DNA from: Artocarpus heterophyllus
Taxonomy: Eukaryota > Streptophyta > Magnoliopsida > Rosales > Moraceae
Direction of reading: 5' to 3'
Length of the DNA: 64,000 bases
Assembly: GCA_025403435.1 (NCBI GenBank)
Contig: CM046353.1
Coordinates: 28,519,715 to 28,583,714 of the forward strand
Shown here: positions 35,601 to 48,030 of the stretch, one piece after another
How the letters are laid out: each line of letters starts with the position of its first letter
Numbering within the stretch: the first letter of the stretch is position 1
Position numbers and translations under genes: made by a program
Notes under the pieces: model-generated
The model's database searches: none
What the model saw: only the letters and a program-made list of their open reading frames with translations
What the model was told of the DNA's origin: nothing

Positions 35601-37269
35601 CCTGAACATGAGACAACGAATATGGCTAGAGTTGGTGAAGGATTATGATTGTGAAATCCTTTATCATCCTGGAAAAGCTAACCGAGTGGCTGATGCTCTA
35701 AGTAGGAAGTCAGTTGCCAAGTTGATGTCAATGCAAGCAATGTCTCAACTTTTAAGAAAGGAAATTCTGGACTTCGGTTTGGAACTTATAGCAGGCCAGC
35801 TATCAGCACTCTCTCTTGCTCCGACGATGTATGATGAAATTCAGAGAAAACAAGATGAAGATGTAATTCTTGTAAGGATTAAGCAAGAAAAGAAAGAAGG
35901 AAAATGTCAAGAGTTTCGTATTGCGGATGATGAAACTCTGTACCTCAAGGACCACTTATGTGTTCCCAATGCTGATGACTTAAGGGAAAGGATCTTGGCA
36001 GAAATTCATGACACTCCTTACTCTATTCATCCAGGTGCAACAAAGATGTACAATGATCTAAGGGGTAACTTCTGGTGGTTTGGAATGAAACCTGATGTTG
36101 CAAGGTATGTGAAGAAGTGTATGACATGTCAACAAGTAAAGGCTGAACACCAGAAACCTGGTGGCGAACTGCAGTCTATCCAAATACCAAAATGGAAATG
36201 GGAGGATATAATAATGGATTTCATTACCAGTTTGCCCAGAACTACAAACGGTTATGATGTAATTTGGGTAGTTGTGGATCGATTGACTAAGACGGCGCAT
36301 TTCATTCCTATCAAGATCACTTACTCTATGGAACAGTTAGCGAAACTCTATGTTAAGGAGATTGTATGACTTTATGGAATTCCCAAGTCAATCATTTCAG
36401 ATCGTGATGGTAGGTTCACATCTAAGTTTTGGAAGAGTATACAGACTGCAATGGGAACCAAGCTATATTTCAGTATAGCTTTTCATCCTCAGACAGACGA
36501 CCAAACAGAGAGGATGAACTTGATTTTAGGGGATATGCTACAAGCTTGTTCTCTCAATTTTAAGACCAACTGGTGTAAAATGTTGTCATTAGCAGAATTT
36601 GCATACAACAACAGCTTTCAGGCGACAATTGGAATGGCACTTTATGAAGCACTATATGGACGAAAATGCAGGTCGCCTATATGTTGGCACGAAGCTGGTG
36701 AAAAGAAGATGATGGAAAGCATCGATGCTGAAAGAACTGATTTTGTTAATGAAACTTTTGAGATAATAAAGTTGATAAAAAAAAGAATAGAGACCGCCCA
36801 AAGCCGTCAGAAGAGTTATGCTGACAAGAGAAGAAGACCCTTAGAGTTCGCCGTAGGCGAGTATGTGTTTTTGAAAGTTGCACAAATGAAAGGAGTTATG
36901 AGGTTTGGAAAGAAAAGCAAGTTAAGCCCAAGATTCATTGGTCCATTCGAAATCATGTAGCGAATAGGCAAAGTAGCTTATCAGCTGAAGTTGCCCTCAA
37001 AAAAGTCTGCAATGCATAATGTATTTCATGTCTCCATGCTTAAGAAGTATGTCTCGGACCCTACGCATGTGATTGAGCCACAAGTGATCGAGATACGAGA
37101 AGACTTAAGTTATGAAGAAAAGCCAATGAAGATACTCGATCGAAAAACCAAGACCTTGAGGAATAAAGAAATTCCATTGGTCAAGGTGTTATGGCGAAAT
37201 CAGCAAGTTGAAGAAGCCACATGGGAACAAGAAGATGACATGAGAACTATGTATCAGCATTTATTCTAA
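32632..37269 (+). pseudogene. Tekay-like gag-pol polyprotein frame, about ten premature stops and no frameshift
   Basis: All domains lie in one frame of about 1,545 codons starting at 32632 (MDGQRRMQTRT). Gag, 32683-33339: coiled N-terminus then the capsid-like block AKIWWDGIEMS. Asn-rich linker 33420-33600. Zinc knuckle about 33655-33700, CFICGREDHFVKNYP, last Cys changed to Tyr. Protease near 33925 (LFDTGATHSFVS). Reverse transcriptase 34378-35000 ([16 protein letters not shown]). RNase H from 35360 ([10 protein letters not shown]). Integrase 36000-36960 (HHCC region, [27 protein letters not shown]). C-terminal chromodomain-like tail to 37269 (VFHVSMLKKYV, EEATWEQE). Stops are at 32665, 33337, 33412, 34342, 34783, 34951, 35260, 35317, 36367 and 36958. 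Such a protein would normally make the particle, copy the RNA and integrate the DNA. Confidence 0.9.
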
Positions 37270-37291
37270 GTTTCGAGGATGAAACTTTTAT

Positions 37292-37305
37292 AAGGTGGGG
37301 AGAAT
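37292..37305 (+). other. polypurine tract of the full-length Tekay-like element
   Basis: AAGGTGGGGAGAAT lies directly before the 3' LTR. The same tract occurs in inverse orientation at 17782 and 61486 in the two other copies. Confidence 0.8.
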
Positions 37306-40300
37306 TGTAACACCCACCTATTTTTTTTATCTAACGGATCACGTTAAGTTAGTAACAACGTTAAGGAAATTTTATTAATAATTTATGTTATATGTTATGA
37401 TATATGATTTTAATGTTACTAACTTTTACATCAAGTATTATGACAGGTGACGACCGCATGGAATCGTTGTGCTCAAGTGTTCATGATTATTTTAATGTAT
37501 GTTTAATTATGACGCAATGATGAATTGAATGTTTTAATGTAGGGCATTTAAAGACAGTTCGGCAGGCCGAAAAAGACTGCGAAGATCGACAGGCCGACGG
37601 GAACCATCGGCAAGCCGAACTTGGTGGAACCGATAGGCCAAAGAGGAGAATCGATAGGCCGAACATAGCTGACGAGCAGTCAGCAGAAATCTCTCCAAAT
37701 TTATGGCTGAGATAATTACATTAAATGAGTGATTTATTGTGATTAATTGGCATAATAATGGAATAATTTTGTCAGTTAAGGAAATAAAAGGTTAGACTTC
37801 GCATTGATTTGTATTATTTTAAATGGTTTCCTATTTTTAGAGGGCAAAAACATGGCAAGTAAGACTAAAGTTTTGACTTTCCCTATTTTCTCTACTTCCT
37901 CCACGCCAATTGCTATCAATTAGTCAGAAAATTCCGACTTAATGGAGGGTATTGAATTTTCATCAGTTCTGCTCATTACATTAAAAATTATTAACGTTCT
38001 TTTCCATATTTTTCTCTCATCCTCTCATGCCTTCTCTCTCAATTTCTGAGACGTTTTTTCTGTCTTTCTCTCTTCCTCTTCCCTTCTCCACGAATTCCAT
38101 TCCTTTTCTCTCAAAAATTCTCTGCAACTATTGAAAGGAAATTTATATTTTGTTGGTTGAATTCAAGGATTTTGAGAAGAAATTTTAAGGTAAGGACTCT
38201 ACTTTTTCTGGTGTTTTTGAAAAGAATTTCTCTTTCAATTCATCTACAATATCTTTCTCTAGGTATTGTATTTTGCTCTGACTTTTTAATATGATGTTCA
38301 TGTATGTATTATGTGATGTTTCTCCAAGTTTCAAGTCATTTCGGTGTTTCTATGAAAAATATGAATTTTCTATCCTCTACCCCTCACAGAAATATATTGT
38401 TGTTTAATTTTAATGCATGAAAAAACAATGTAATGTTTATTAGGGGTAAATGAATGATGTTTTTCATGAAAGTTGACAAGAATGTGCATGTATATGTTAT
38501 GATGAGTGCATTTTATGTTATGAGAATTTTGTGAGATTACGTTAAGAAAATTGTTTTAACAATGAAAATTTTGGATTATCGTTTTATAAAATGTTTTATA
38601 TGTTTAAATGATTTTATTAATGAGGAAATAATTTCATGATATGGAAATGCATGATAATAAGATGTTTGTATGAATTTGAAAATGTATGTATTTTAATTAT
38701 TAGAAAACGCTTTTAAAAGATATTCATGTTTGTAATGTATGAGATGTTTGATGATAATACTTAAGGAAGCATGTTATGAATAAGGTATATGTGATGATAA
38801 TTTTATGTTTTCAATATTATGGTTATGAATTATGTTTGTAATATGAGATGAATGTAAATATGAATTTTATGTGAATGATTGTTATATGAATGGATGATTT
38901 ACGAAATGACAATAAGTATTAATTTTATTGTATTTCTAAATGGATAAATGTCATGAACACTCAAAGGAACGAGCACAGCGAGACCGCGGCGTCGTCACCA
39001 AAGCATATTAAGGCTAAGTAAGCTAGCTTTATGGTAAGTACATTTTCACCTGCAACATGATACGTTTTACAAGGTTTGATGTTATGTTCACAATGATATT
39101 ATGATGATTTTATGGTTGTTTTTCTTAAAGGATTTCTTATGAAAGATTTTCATGATTTAAAGTTATGCATGTATGATGATGACATGTTTCAAAGCATGAA
39201 AATTATGTAGATATACGTATCACCTAATAAGTGTTGCACACCAATGTTATGAAATGATATGTTATGATGTCATATTTGGTTTGGGATTAGCTACCCTTCT
39301 CCTCTTATGACGGCGCCTACAATGATGTTTATGGTGCAACACTTGGGCCCTTAAGATAAAAAGGAATAAGTTTTAATATGGTCAATGTAATGAAAGATAT
39401 GTTTCTATGAAATTGTGCTTAAGGCACTTTTATGATATGATGATGAAGATGATGATTTATATGAAATGTTTTTAAATTGTGAGAATTATATGTACTTACT
39501 AAGCATTAGCTTATTCAAGATTATGTCATGTTGCAGATAAGGGTAAGAAGATCATGGATTAGGCGGAGGACATGGGAAGGTGTGTGAGCATTAAGCACGA
39601 TGAATTGTAACCGGAAGAATGCCAAGAAGAATGTTTTATGTTTTAAATCAAGTTCTATATTTTGAACATATTTTTATGTTAAGTTTTAAGAATACTTGAA
39701 CTATGGTTTTATATTTGATTTTATCATTTTTTAAGTATTTTGATCTTCTGCCTTTTTATGAAAAGTTGGTTTTGTTTTAAAAATTAAATTTTCTCAAGAA
39801 TTTTTGGCTCGGTCGGCCTGCCGATGTTTGAAAGTTTGGCTTGCCGATTACGTTTTCAGCCTGCCAAACGATGATGAGTTTTTAAGCCTGATTTGCTAAG
39901 CCTTTGCCGACCTACCGGTTGAGGAACTCCGGCCTGCCGATCATGTCCGGCCTGCCGAAGTCCCAAGTTCGGCCTGCCGAACTATGGGAGTAAGTAATTT
40001 TTAAATGATGTAACGATTAATGAGATATGATGTGATGTTTTTATAAGTTATAATTTTACAACTTGGTATATCTATTCTATTAAAACAAGTTTATGATCAA
40101 TTTAAAGTATAAATAAATTGATTATGGAATGGAATAAGTTAAACAATGTTGTTAAAAAAAATGTATGAATGGATCCTGGTTATGTATGTTTAACTACGTT
40201 TACAATTAAAAGTATCGTATAAGTTTTGTAATTATGTTTATGTTTAAAGTTTAAACAAGTATGAATGTATGAATGTAACGACATATGTGATGTCCGTAAG

Positions 40301-40312
40301 GGGGGCGTTACA
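37306..40312 (+). repeat. 3' LTR of full-length Tekay-like element
   Basis: Collinear with the 5' LTR at 29386 and ends ..GGGGGGCGTTACA. Motif arrays lie at 37556-37665 and 39808-39985. Confidence 0.92.
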
Positions 40313-40348
40313 TCTACGATTCTGTGCACTTGCAGATTTTCCACAACA

Positions 40349-41090
40349 ATTAGAGTATAATTAAATTCTTTTATTAAAAACTTGAAAAGATTATTCTTTT
40401 GAGAAATCTAAAAGCAAAGATATAACACATGCAATATTGCAATAAAAGACTACTCATCAAATAATCCTAACAATATAATTGTACCATGCAACTATTACAT
40501 AAAAAGAGCATGACTAAATTTATATAACCATTGGCAACACAATATATTAATATGAGAATTAGAAAAATGATATTTCCTTGAATAAGTCCTGGCTTCTAAA
40601 CGATTCAAGTTTTAGTTGTAATGTCTCACTCAAACTTTTTTTCACAAGTCATCATTGTTTTTCCTAAGATTGTGGCGTTTGATAGAGTCCCTTGCTAGAA
40701 CCTTGCAAGCCATTCATTCATGGCTGGTTAGCCAAAAGAAAATGTTGAAAGGACCAAGATATAGACGATGTCAATTCAACAAATATTTTAGATCAATTGA
40801 AAAGGGACAATGAGTGGGACAAAGTTGAATTACCCATATATATATATATATATATATAATTATTTAAGTTCATCCTTTTATCCACTAATGTGTGTATTTG
40901 GAAAGATTGCTAAACATTTATTCTCCACAAAAGGGGATTTGTGTATGAGGGGAGGGAAAGCCCAAAGTAGAGATGCTAAATGCACTAGTGAGACGCGCAA
41001 GTGCATGATCTGAACTCTGGGCTCCATTATAGGACCCACATTTATGTAAGTAAATAATCTGAACCGTTTATGTGGGATCCAGCTATTGGA
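40349..41090. other. right flank of the nested block, no gene
   Basis: Starts with the second ATTAG duplication. 40349-40459 continues the target sequence. The rest is AT-rich with a (TA)n run at about 40838-40858. The frame at 40810-41013 begins in that microsatellite and is not called. Confidence 0.6.
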
Positions 41091-41236
41091 AAATAAAGAT
41101 TTGAAGACCATGTAAATTAAAATGTATTAGAGTATAATTAAATTCTTTTATTAAAAACTAGAAAAGATTATTCTTACAAGAAATCTAAAAGCAACAATAT
41201 AACACAGGCAATATTGCAATAAAAGACTACTCATAA
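41091..41236. repeat. uninterrupted copy of the host element's target sequence
   Basis: It matches 14532-14578 joined to 40349-40459 (after removing one ATTAG) along its whole length with roughly ten differences. It therefore shows the sequence as it was before the 25.8 kb insertion. It is a duplicated segment or a repeat family member. Confidence 0.85.
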
Positions 41237-42480
41237 AAAGAGCAGCTGCACACGAGTCCCACACAGCTGACTAGATCAGCATGAAGTTGTGTGGGGTGGC
41301 CAAGTGGGAAACACATGCCAATGGCATGCTTAGGTGAACTATAGATGCACGAATTGCACGTGAGGAAGAGCGCTGAAAACAAGGAGGGCCTGTTAAGCTT
41401 TTTTGCACGTGCATGGAATCGTGCTAAAAAAGTGCACGATGATTGGCTAGTGGGGTTAGGCGACGAGTTGAATGTGCATGTGCGGTGTGTTGGTCTGAAG
41501 TTAGGACTTGCACTGACTGCTATAGGCAAACTGGGAAGCACCACATGGACAAACTAGCTGACGGGCCTATTTTGAGCATGGCTGATTATTTGGTCTTTAT
41601 TTCTTGATTCTATTGATTAATAGCCCAAAATTATGGCTCTTGATGTTAACCCTAAAACTAAATAAATTAAATAAAATGGTTAATGAGATAAATGGCCTAA
41701 TTATATTTATTGAATTAAAATACGACTCTATTTTTGTAAATATTCTACGTATGTTCCAAAATAATATCATTAAAATAATTATTATGTAATTGTATAGTAC
41801 AAAATATGATACCATTAAAATAATTACTATATAATTAAGGACACTTTTAGATATTCTGAATATTATGTCAAATTTTAATTTAATAATACTTTGGTCATCT
41901 AATGTATTATCCGAGAAAATTCATTAATTTAAATCTAGAATTAATTTATATTTAAATAAAAAAAATTTCTGGATAAATTGAATTTTGTATAAATACGATC
42001 AAATTTGAATTATTTACTAGTAAATTAATGTGCATTATGTATGTGAATTTTGTGCAATTTGGAGTATTTTAAAGATGCAAATTTATGAGTTTAGACACTA
42101 AAAATTTTGTGAAATACTCTTAAGATATAATTTATATCATATTAATTATAATTTTTGTTGTATAAATTAATAAAGGATAAATATGTTAGTTAAAGTAGAA
42201 AATCATGTCATAGTCCAAAACAGTATAAAAATTGTCAATTTCCAGTCAGTTAAACTGGTAAAGATTTTAGTATCTACAATCCATCAGTCGATAGAATACA
42301 ATATAGAAAGACACATAAAAATAAAAAGGTGCAAAGTACAATATAATTATACTAATAAAGTACAAACACAGATATATGAAATACTATGGGGGTTAAAAAA
42401 GGTGGCCAAAGTAAGTCAGTATATTCTAGATCGCTTAAGTAATTATCTCCTCAATTTTACATTAACGGTATAGGAAAAAT
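41237..42480. other. intergenic, no gene recognised
   Basis: 41260-41600 has nearly balanced base composition and two overlapping small frames on opposite strands, but no domain. A perfect palindrome CATGCCA-A-TGGCATG lies at 41314-41328. From 41600 on the DNA is very AT-rich. Confidence 0.5.
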
Positions 42481-42505
42481 ACAGTGTAGTATAAAACTAC
42501 ACTGT
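42481..42505. repeat. perfect hairpin ACAGTGTAGT / ACTACACTGT
   Basis: Ten-base arms around a five-base loop. A second small palindrome GTGGG-A-CCCAC follows at about 42518. It may be the tip of an unrecognised MITE, because no partner end was found. Confidence 0.7.
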
Positions 42506-45500
42506 GTAAAAAGTAAAGTGGGACCCACCATGGGACTCTCAAAAGGAGAAAAATGAACCACATCTTCCCCTCTTTTTGTTCTAGTTTTTGCCATAGAGTT
42601 TGAGCCAAATTATCACCCTCCATGCAACATTTGAAAAAAAAAAAAAAAAAAACTTCTCTTTTCCTCCACTAGAACCGATGGCCCCATAAGCTCTCCCTCT
42701 CAACAATTTTGCTTAAAAAAGTCCAAAAATCCATCTTCCAATCAAGTTCTAAAGCAAGTTCAAGCATGCTAGAGCAAGGATAGGCATTTTTGGAGGTAAA
42801 AACTCAAGTTTTCCTCTAGTGTTCTTGCTTTATTTTTTAGTGGGATTTTCATAGGTTTTTGTCATATATTTTGACAAGAAGGATTGGGAGAGTTTCAAGC
42901 ATCAACGAGAAGGTGTAAAGCTTTGGAAATTTCATGGTAAAATCCTAACCCTAGCGTTGGAAATTTGTGGCTTTTCCATGAGTTTTGTTTATGTTTGTAC
43001 TAAGTATGGACTATGGCTTGCACTAAAGACACTATAGCATGATCGCTTAATGTTTATGTGTATGATGATGAGATTGGATGTTAGAAAACTAGGAATTTAA
43101 GCTTTAAAAAGAAGAGCTTAGCAAACTATGTTCAAACACAAAGTTTTGATGCTTTTTAAAGAATAAAGGTTTTGGTAACATTAGAGGCTGAATTATTTTC
43201 TAAGTTCAGCATAAAATTTGATGGAAACATTGATCTGGACAACTTTCATGAAGAAATTCTGCTCGAATTCTGATCAAATAAAGCTAAAAAATGTTGTTTT
43301 TGGCTCTACCTGTCCAAAAACTATATGAAGATAAATGATTTTGAGGAAAGTTAAAAGACAAAATTTGTAGATCTCATTGAGACTATTGACAATCATGGAT
43401 GGATTGTAAAAATTCTACATGGTTTATGAGATATAAATTATACGAGATTTTATCATAAAATTTCAAAACAGTTAAATAAGGAAAACATTTTGAAATTTTT
43501 TGAATTAGACTAAGGAGCTTTTGCAAGTTTTAATCCTTGTAAAAAACTGGATAATTTGGTATAAGGCGGTTATTTTTTGTTCCAGAGGCAAAAATGTCAA
43601 GATTCTGTGTTTCGGGTCAAAATTGTAAAATCATATAGTGCTAAAAATTTTCACTGTGTAAAAATAGATGTTTATACAGTTATGGGCAACAAGTAATCTT
43701 AAGTCTAAAAGCCAAAAAGAATTTGAGAATTTTCTAAGAATAGTACGTTAAGGGCAAAATCATCAAGATCTTTATATTACTGGTCAAAACCACAAAGTTT
43801 TCATAAAATAGAATTTTTGCTAAAAGAAAACTGAGGTTTTGTTTTTTTCACAATATTACCAATTGCAAGGAAATGCAAGTTTTGGTTTAAATAGGTTTCA
43901 AGAGTTTTCTAAGACTCGTCAAGAGTAAAATGGTTATTTTATGAAAAATGTTGTATGATAACATTATATAAAAAAAAAATTTGTTCATGAAAAACATTTT
44001 ATGATAAATGTTTAGAAGAAATGTTTTATGAAAAACATTTTGTGAGAAAACATTTTATGGAAATTTTTTATGAAAGACTTTACATGAAAATGTTTTATGA
44101 GAAATGATTTATGAAAGATGTTTTACGGGAAAGGTTTAAGAGGAAAGTATTATGACAAATGTTTTAATGTTTTGTGAGATTATGTTTGAACTTATTGAGT
44201 AAAAGCTCATTACAAGTTCTTTCATACTGTAGTAGTCCTACAGGAGACCAATATGACTGGTTGACGAGCTGAGTATTGCGTTGGACAGATGCAAAGGTTG
44301 GGTATGGATACTATTACAGAAGCTTCTCACTGCATTAAAAAAATGTTTTCACCACTTGAAAAAAATTATTTTAAGAGTTTCAATAAGGAAATGAATAAGA
44401 AAATGTCTTATAAGAAGTGTTTTACAAAAAAACATTTTAAAAAAATATATTTTACGAAATCTTTTGAATAATTATTAAGTCAAGCTTTATGCTAGGTATC
44501 AACCTTTGTTGCAACAACAATTGCAACAGTTTTAAGAATTTTTCCAAGTATGTTTTTAAGAAAAAAATTATCCAATATTTTTCTTACTTGTAAGTAAGAA
44601 TTAAAAATAAAAAATAATGTTTAAGAAAACTAATTAACAGCTCGAAAAAGTCATTATATGTAAACTCTTCCTCTTCTTTCTATCACCCTACCTTAGAATC
44701 TGAACAGGCATGCTATCCCACCTTCACGGCACAACAAAATGATGATGCATAAGACTTTGTGTCTTACATCTAGAGTGATGATCCATTCACAACATGTTAT
44801 TCCTAACCATTGCTTCCGTCATTTAATTTGATTATTTCGCTTAAATTTGCCGCACTCAATATGTTATTTGAGGTATGCAATTTGCTTCTCTTAGATTATT
44901 TAGTTACCACGTCTAGTATATCTTTCTAGTTACAAACTAGCCTAACTACTTAGTTCATTGTTCGTCTATCTACCCGATATCACTATTCATGCTACTTACA
45001 TAGTTCAACATGTTCATTTGGTGTTGCATCCACACGGAGGATCGAATTGGGTCCTGTTAGATTTGTAAATTTTTACATATAGCTGTACTGGATATATATG
45101 AAGTTATCAACCTATTTCAACAACATAGACATCATATACTTGCATACTCGTTATGAGGACCATACATATAGCTTTTCACTAAGGTTACATTTGTTCCTTT
45201 ATTTTTCAAATTGTGTTACAGCGAATATATGCAAACTTATTGGCACAAACACGTAGACTTCTAGATGCATCCTCATTTTCTAAATATTAGATATAGTTGT
45301 TCCATGTACTATAATTGCCGTCGTCTGCGTTGCAATGTCGTTTTCCTGAATATTTTCATACTTTTATATATTATAAGTCAAGTTTTTATTCCCCGTGAAT
45401 TTCCCACAGCCCTTAAACAGATTATAATAAAATACCTGAGATTGACACACTCACTGCAGCCTGTCAATTGTAGAAAGGAGACAATTATTTTACTGAAAAT

Positions 45501-45619
45501 TTGCTCCCACAAAGAAATTTGCTTATTTTCAATACATAAACCCTGCCAAAAAGTTTTGAATTTCTGTGTGCCGATCAAGTCTGAACTGGAGTATAAACCT
45601 ATATAATTATCTTATTGTT
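42506..45619. other. AT-rich unassigned DNA, possibly decayed LTR
   Basis: 42570-42990 contains leader-like sequence (CTCCACTAG, TTCTAAAGCAAGTTC, GGTAAAAACTCAAG) recalling chromovirus LTR U5 regions, but no ends or coding domains were found. 43960-44170 is built of degenerate ATTTTATGAAAAAC-like words. 44880-45600 is unassigned. Confidence 0.4.
43960..44180. repeat. degenerate repeats of ATGTTTTATGAAAAAC
   Basis: Eight or more imperfect copies of a unit of about 17-20 bases, several in the reverse sense (AAAACATTTTATG), so the block is also rich in short inverted repeats. A weaker patch lies at 44390-44465. Confidence 0.55.
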
Positions 45620-45733
45620 ATAAAAACTAACAACTATAATGACAAAGCAAGAGAATTTAGAAAGAAAAAGTAGAGAGAGAAAGTAAATTAATCTCTTAAT
45701 TTTAGATGTCCAAAAATGGGTAAGAGAATGGAG

Positions 45734-45741
45734 TATTTATA
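45734..45741 (-). promoter_or_regulatory. LTR TATA box of the copia remnant
   Basis: The minus strand reads CTATAAATACTCC, a good TATA context, followed by a C/T-rich leader toward lower coordinates, as expected at U3/R of a copia LTR. Confidence 0.5.
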
Positions 45742-46044
45742 GAGAAATTTTTGTGTGCTACAATGCTTGTTACAGCAGTCATAATTGCTACAGTATCGTA
45801 GACTACTACAGTATTACGGTTAACCATTGCTACAGTAACTCCGTCAGATTTGACTTTACTACTTATGCTGATATCAGTGCTTACTTTAGCAAGAGATATA
45901 CAGATATACTTATTCTTAGTGGAAAGACACACACTACAACAAATTCAAAATTATACGACCTTTATTTAACGACCGTTTCTTAAAAACCGTCGTAATAAGA
46001 AAAAAAACACGACGAGTTACCCCCACAAAGACGAAAACCGTCGT

Positions 46045-46765
46045 GGTATTGGCGGGAGCTACCGCGACGGTTTTTTAAAAGATTAAACCTTTCACGATGG
46101 TTTTTATAGAAACAGTCATGGAAGGTTTTAAAATCTTTAGAAAATTTAATCTTTCACGACGGTTTTTATAAAAACCATCGTGGAAGGTTTGGATGTTTAA
46201 AATTTAGTATCCTACCTAATTTAACCTTTCACGACGGTTTTTGTACGGTTTTTACAAAAACCATCGTGGAAGGTTTTAAAATCTTTAGAAAATTTAATCT
46301 TTCACGACGGATTTTATAAAAGCCATCGTGGAAGGTTTGGATGTTTGAAATTTTTAGTATCCTGTCTAGTTTAACCTTTCACAACAGTTTTTACAAAAAC
46401 CATCGTGGAAGGTTCTGTATGTTTAAAATTTTTAGTAGCCTGTCAAAATTTAATCTTTCACGAAGGTTAAATTTGGGCGAAAAACTAAAAATTTCAAATA
46501 TACAAACCTTCCACGACGGTTTTTATAAAAACCATCGTAAAAGGTTAAATTTGGTGACATATTAAAAATTTCAAACATGAGAACCTTCCACGACGGTTTT
46601 ATAAAAACCGTCATGAAAGGCTTTCCACGACGGTTTTTACAAAAACCGTCATGGAAGCCTCGGTGTAAAAATAGTCATGGAAGCCTCAAGGCCTTTCACG
46701 ATGGTTTTTATAAAAACCGTCGTGGAAGGAAACCTTTCACGACGGTTTTTACTAAAAACCATCGT
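46045..46765. repeat. left subterminal hairpin array of the CACTA element
   Basis: About eleven units, each CACGACGGTTTTTATAAAAA followed by CC(A/G)TCGTGG or close variants. Every unit is itself an inverted repeat with arms of 10-14 bases. A larger direct duplication with a period of about 148 bases starts at 46120 and 46268. Confidence 0.9.
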
Positions 46766-47713
46766 GAAATGTTCCGCATGTTCAAAATTTTTAGTATCCC
46801 GCGCCAACGACATGACCTTCCCTATTTATTTGAAATTTCTCTAACTCAAACCCACTAACTCTCAAACCCCTTTCTCTCTCTAACTCTTCCCCCCACGACC
46901 TAGCCACCGACAAACCTAACCCCCGTGGCATTCCATCGACTTTGACATTCCTCTGTCACTCTCTCCATGACCCACGTAACAAACCCGACGCCATTCACCA
47001 CCGTTCATCCTCATCCCTTGACATTCTACCGACTCCACCATCATTCAACTCGTCCTTTGCCGTTCCACTGACTCCACCGCCGTTGGTAAATTTCAAACCA
47101 TTACTTTTAGTTTTAGTGTTATTGTTAGTTCTAAACTTAGTATTATTTGGTTATTTTAGTGTTATTTAGCTTTAGTTTTAGTTTTAATATTAGTTATATT
47201 AATTTGTTATTTGCTATTTAGTATGTGTTACTTGTATTTAGTGTTTGAAAGAACTTTGAACAACATTTAGCATTTTGGTGTGAGAATAAGTTACTTTTTA
47301 TGTGTTTGTGATACCTAAGTATTATTGTGATGCCTAAGTATTATTGTGATGCACATCACATGTTTGATGAAAAGCTTCTATGATTGTGTGTTTGTATTTG
47401 TGTTTGTGTTTTAGTTAATTAATTTTATTTTCATTATTTTTGTTAATTATATTTATTTATGTTTTTCTTTCTTTACCTCACACATGATAGCATGCATGGA
47501 CTTAGACACCAAAAATCCATCAACTGTTGTGCAAGCATGAAAAGAGTATATGACTTTATAATGTAAATATATATATGATTTTGTAAAATTTTTATAGTTC
47601 AATATAATTATGTGATTATGAATTAAGTCATTGTATTAATGGTGAAAACACGGGACCATTCATCCTGTAAGAAACCAGAAATTCTGGTTTTTTTTTTTAG
47701 CTTCAGACTAACT

Positions 47714-48030
47714 TTTCACGACGGTTTTTAGTAAAACGATCATAAAACAAGAGCCTTACATGACGATTTTCATAAAAACCGTCGTGTAAGGCATAGCTTA
47801 TACGACCATTTTTCTAAAAACCGTCGTATAAGCTTAGCGTTTCATGATAGTTTTTAGTGAAAACTGTCATAGTAGCCTCAACCTAAGATCCCATAACCCT
47901 ACCAAAATAAGGAATTCACGATGGTAAAAAACCGCCGTAAAAAGTCTCATTGATACTACGACAGATGATTACACAACGGTTTAAAAACCGTCGTGAAAAC
48001 ATACCACGACGGTTTTAAACCGTCGTGTAA
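47714..48030. repeat. right subterminal hairpin array of the CACTA element
   Basis: About seven units of the same palindromic motif. The last, at 48005-48027, reads CACGACGGTTTTAAACCGTC and onward and is a perfect palindrome. Confidence 0.88.

Larger units (their letters stand above)
29386..40312 (+). mobile_element. full-length Tekay/Del-like chromovirus (Ty3-gypsy)
   Basis: 10,927 bases, flanked by TCTAC at 29381-29385 and 40313-40317. Two LTRs of 3,030 and 3,007 bases frame a 4,890-base interior with primer site, one gag-pol frame and purine tract. The order protease, reverse transcriptase, RNase H, integrase with a chromodomain-like C-terminal tail, together with very long LTRs, fits the Tekay/Del chromovirus lineage. 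The first 220 bases of the LTRs differ at about seven positions plus a small indel, so the insertion is not recent. The frame carries about ten stop codons. Confidence 0.92.
14579..40348 (+). mobile_element. Tat/Athila-like LTR retrotransposon without pol, carrying three nested Tekay-like insertions
   Basis: The element begins TGATAAGTTAGTTTTAGG at 14579 and ends ..TTCCACAACA at 40348. It is flanked by the direct repeat ATTAG (14574-14578 and 40349-40353). The 5' LTR is followed by a tRNA-Asp-type primer site, the mark of the Tat/Athila/Ogre group. A purine tract TTTGGGGGTATT precedes the 3' LTR. The interior left after removing insertions is about 3.2 kb, with a gag remnant and one unassigned frame but no protease, reverse transcriptase, RNase H or integrase. 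It would have depended on enzymes from another element. About 25.8 kb with insertions, roughly 5.6 kb without. Confidence 0.85.

Noticed and set aside
41227..41557. Overlapping frames of 105 and 70 codons on opposite strands
   Set aside because: No conserved domain, no splice or promoter context, and only the local base composition favours open frames.
46942..47169. 75-codon frame inside the CACTA element as a captured gene fragment
   Set aside because: Pro/Ser/Leu-rich low-complexity translation with no recognisable family. Capture cannot be shown from this sequence alone.
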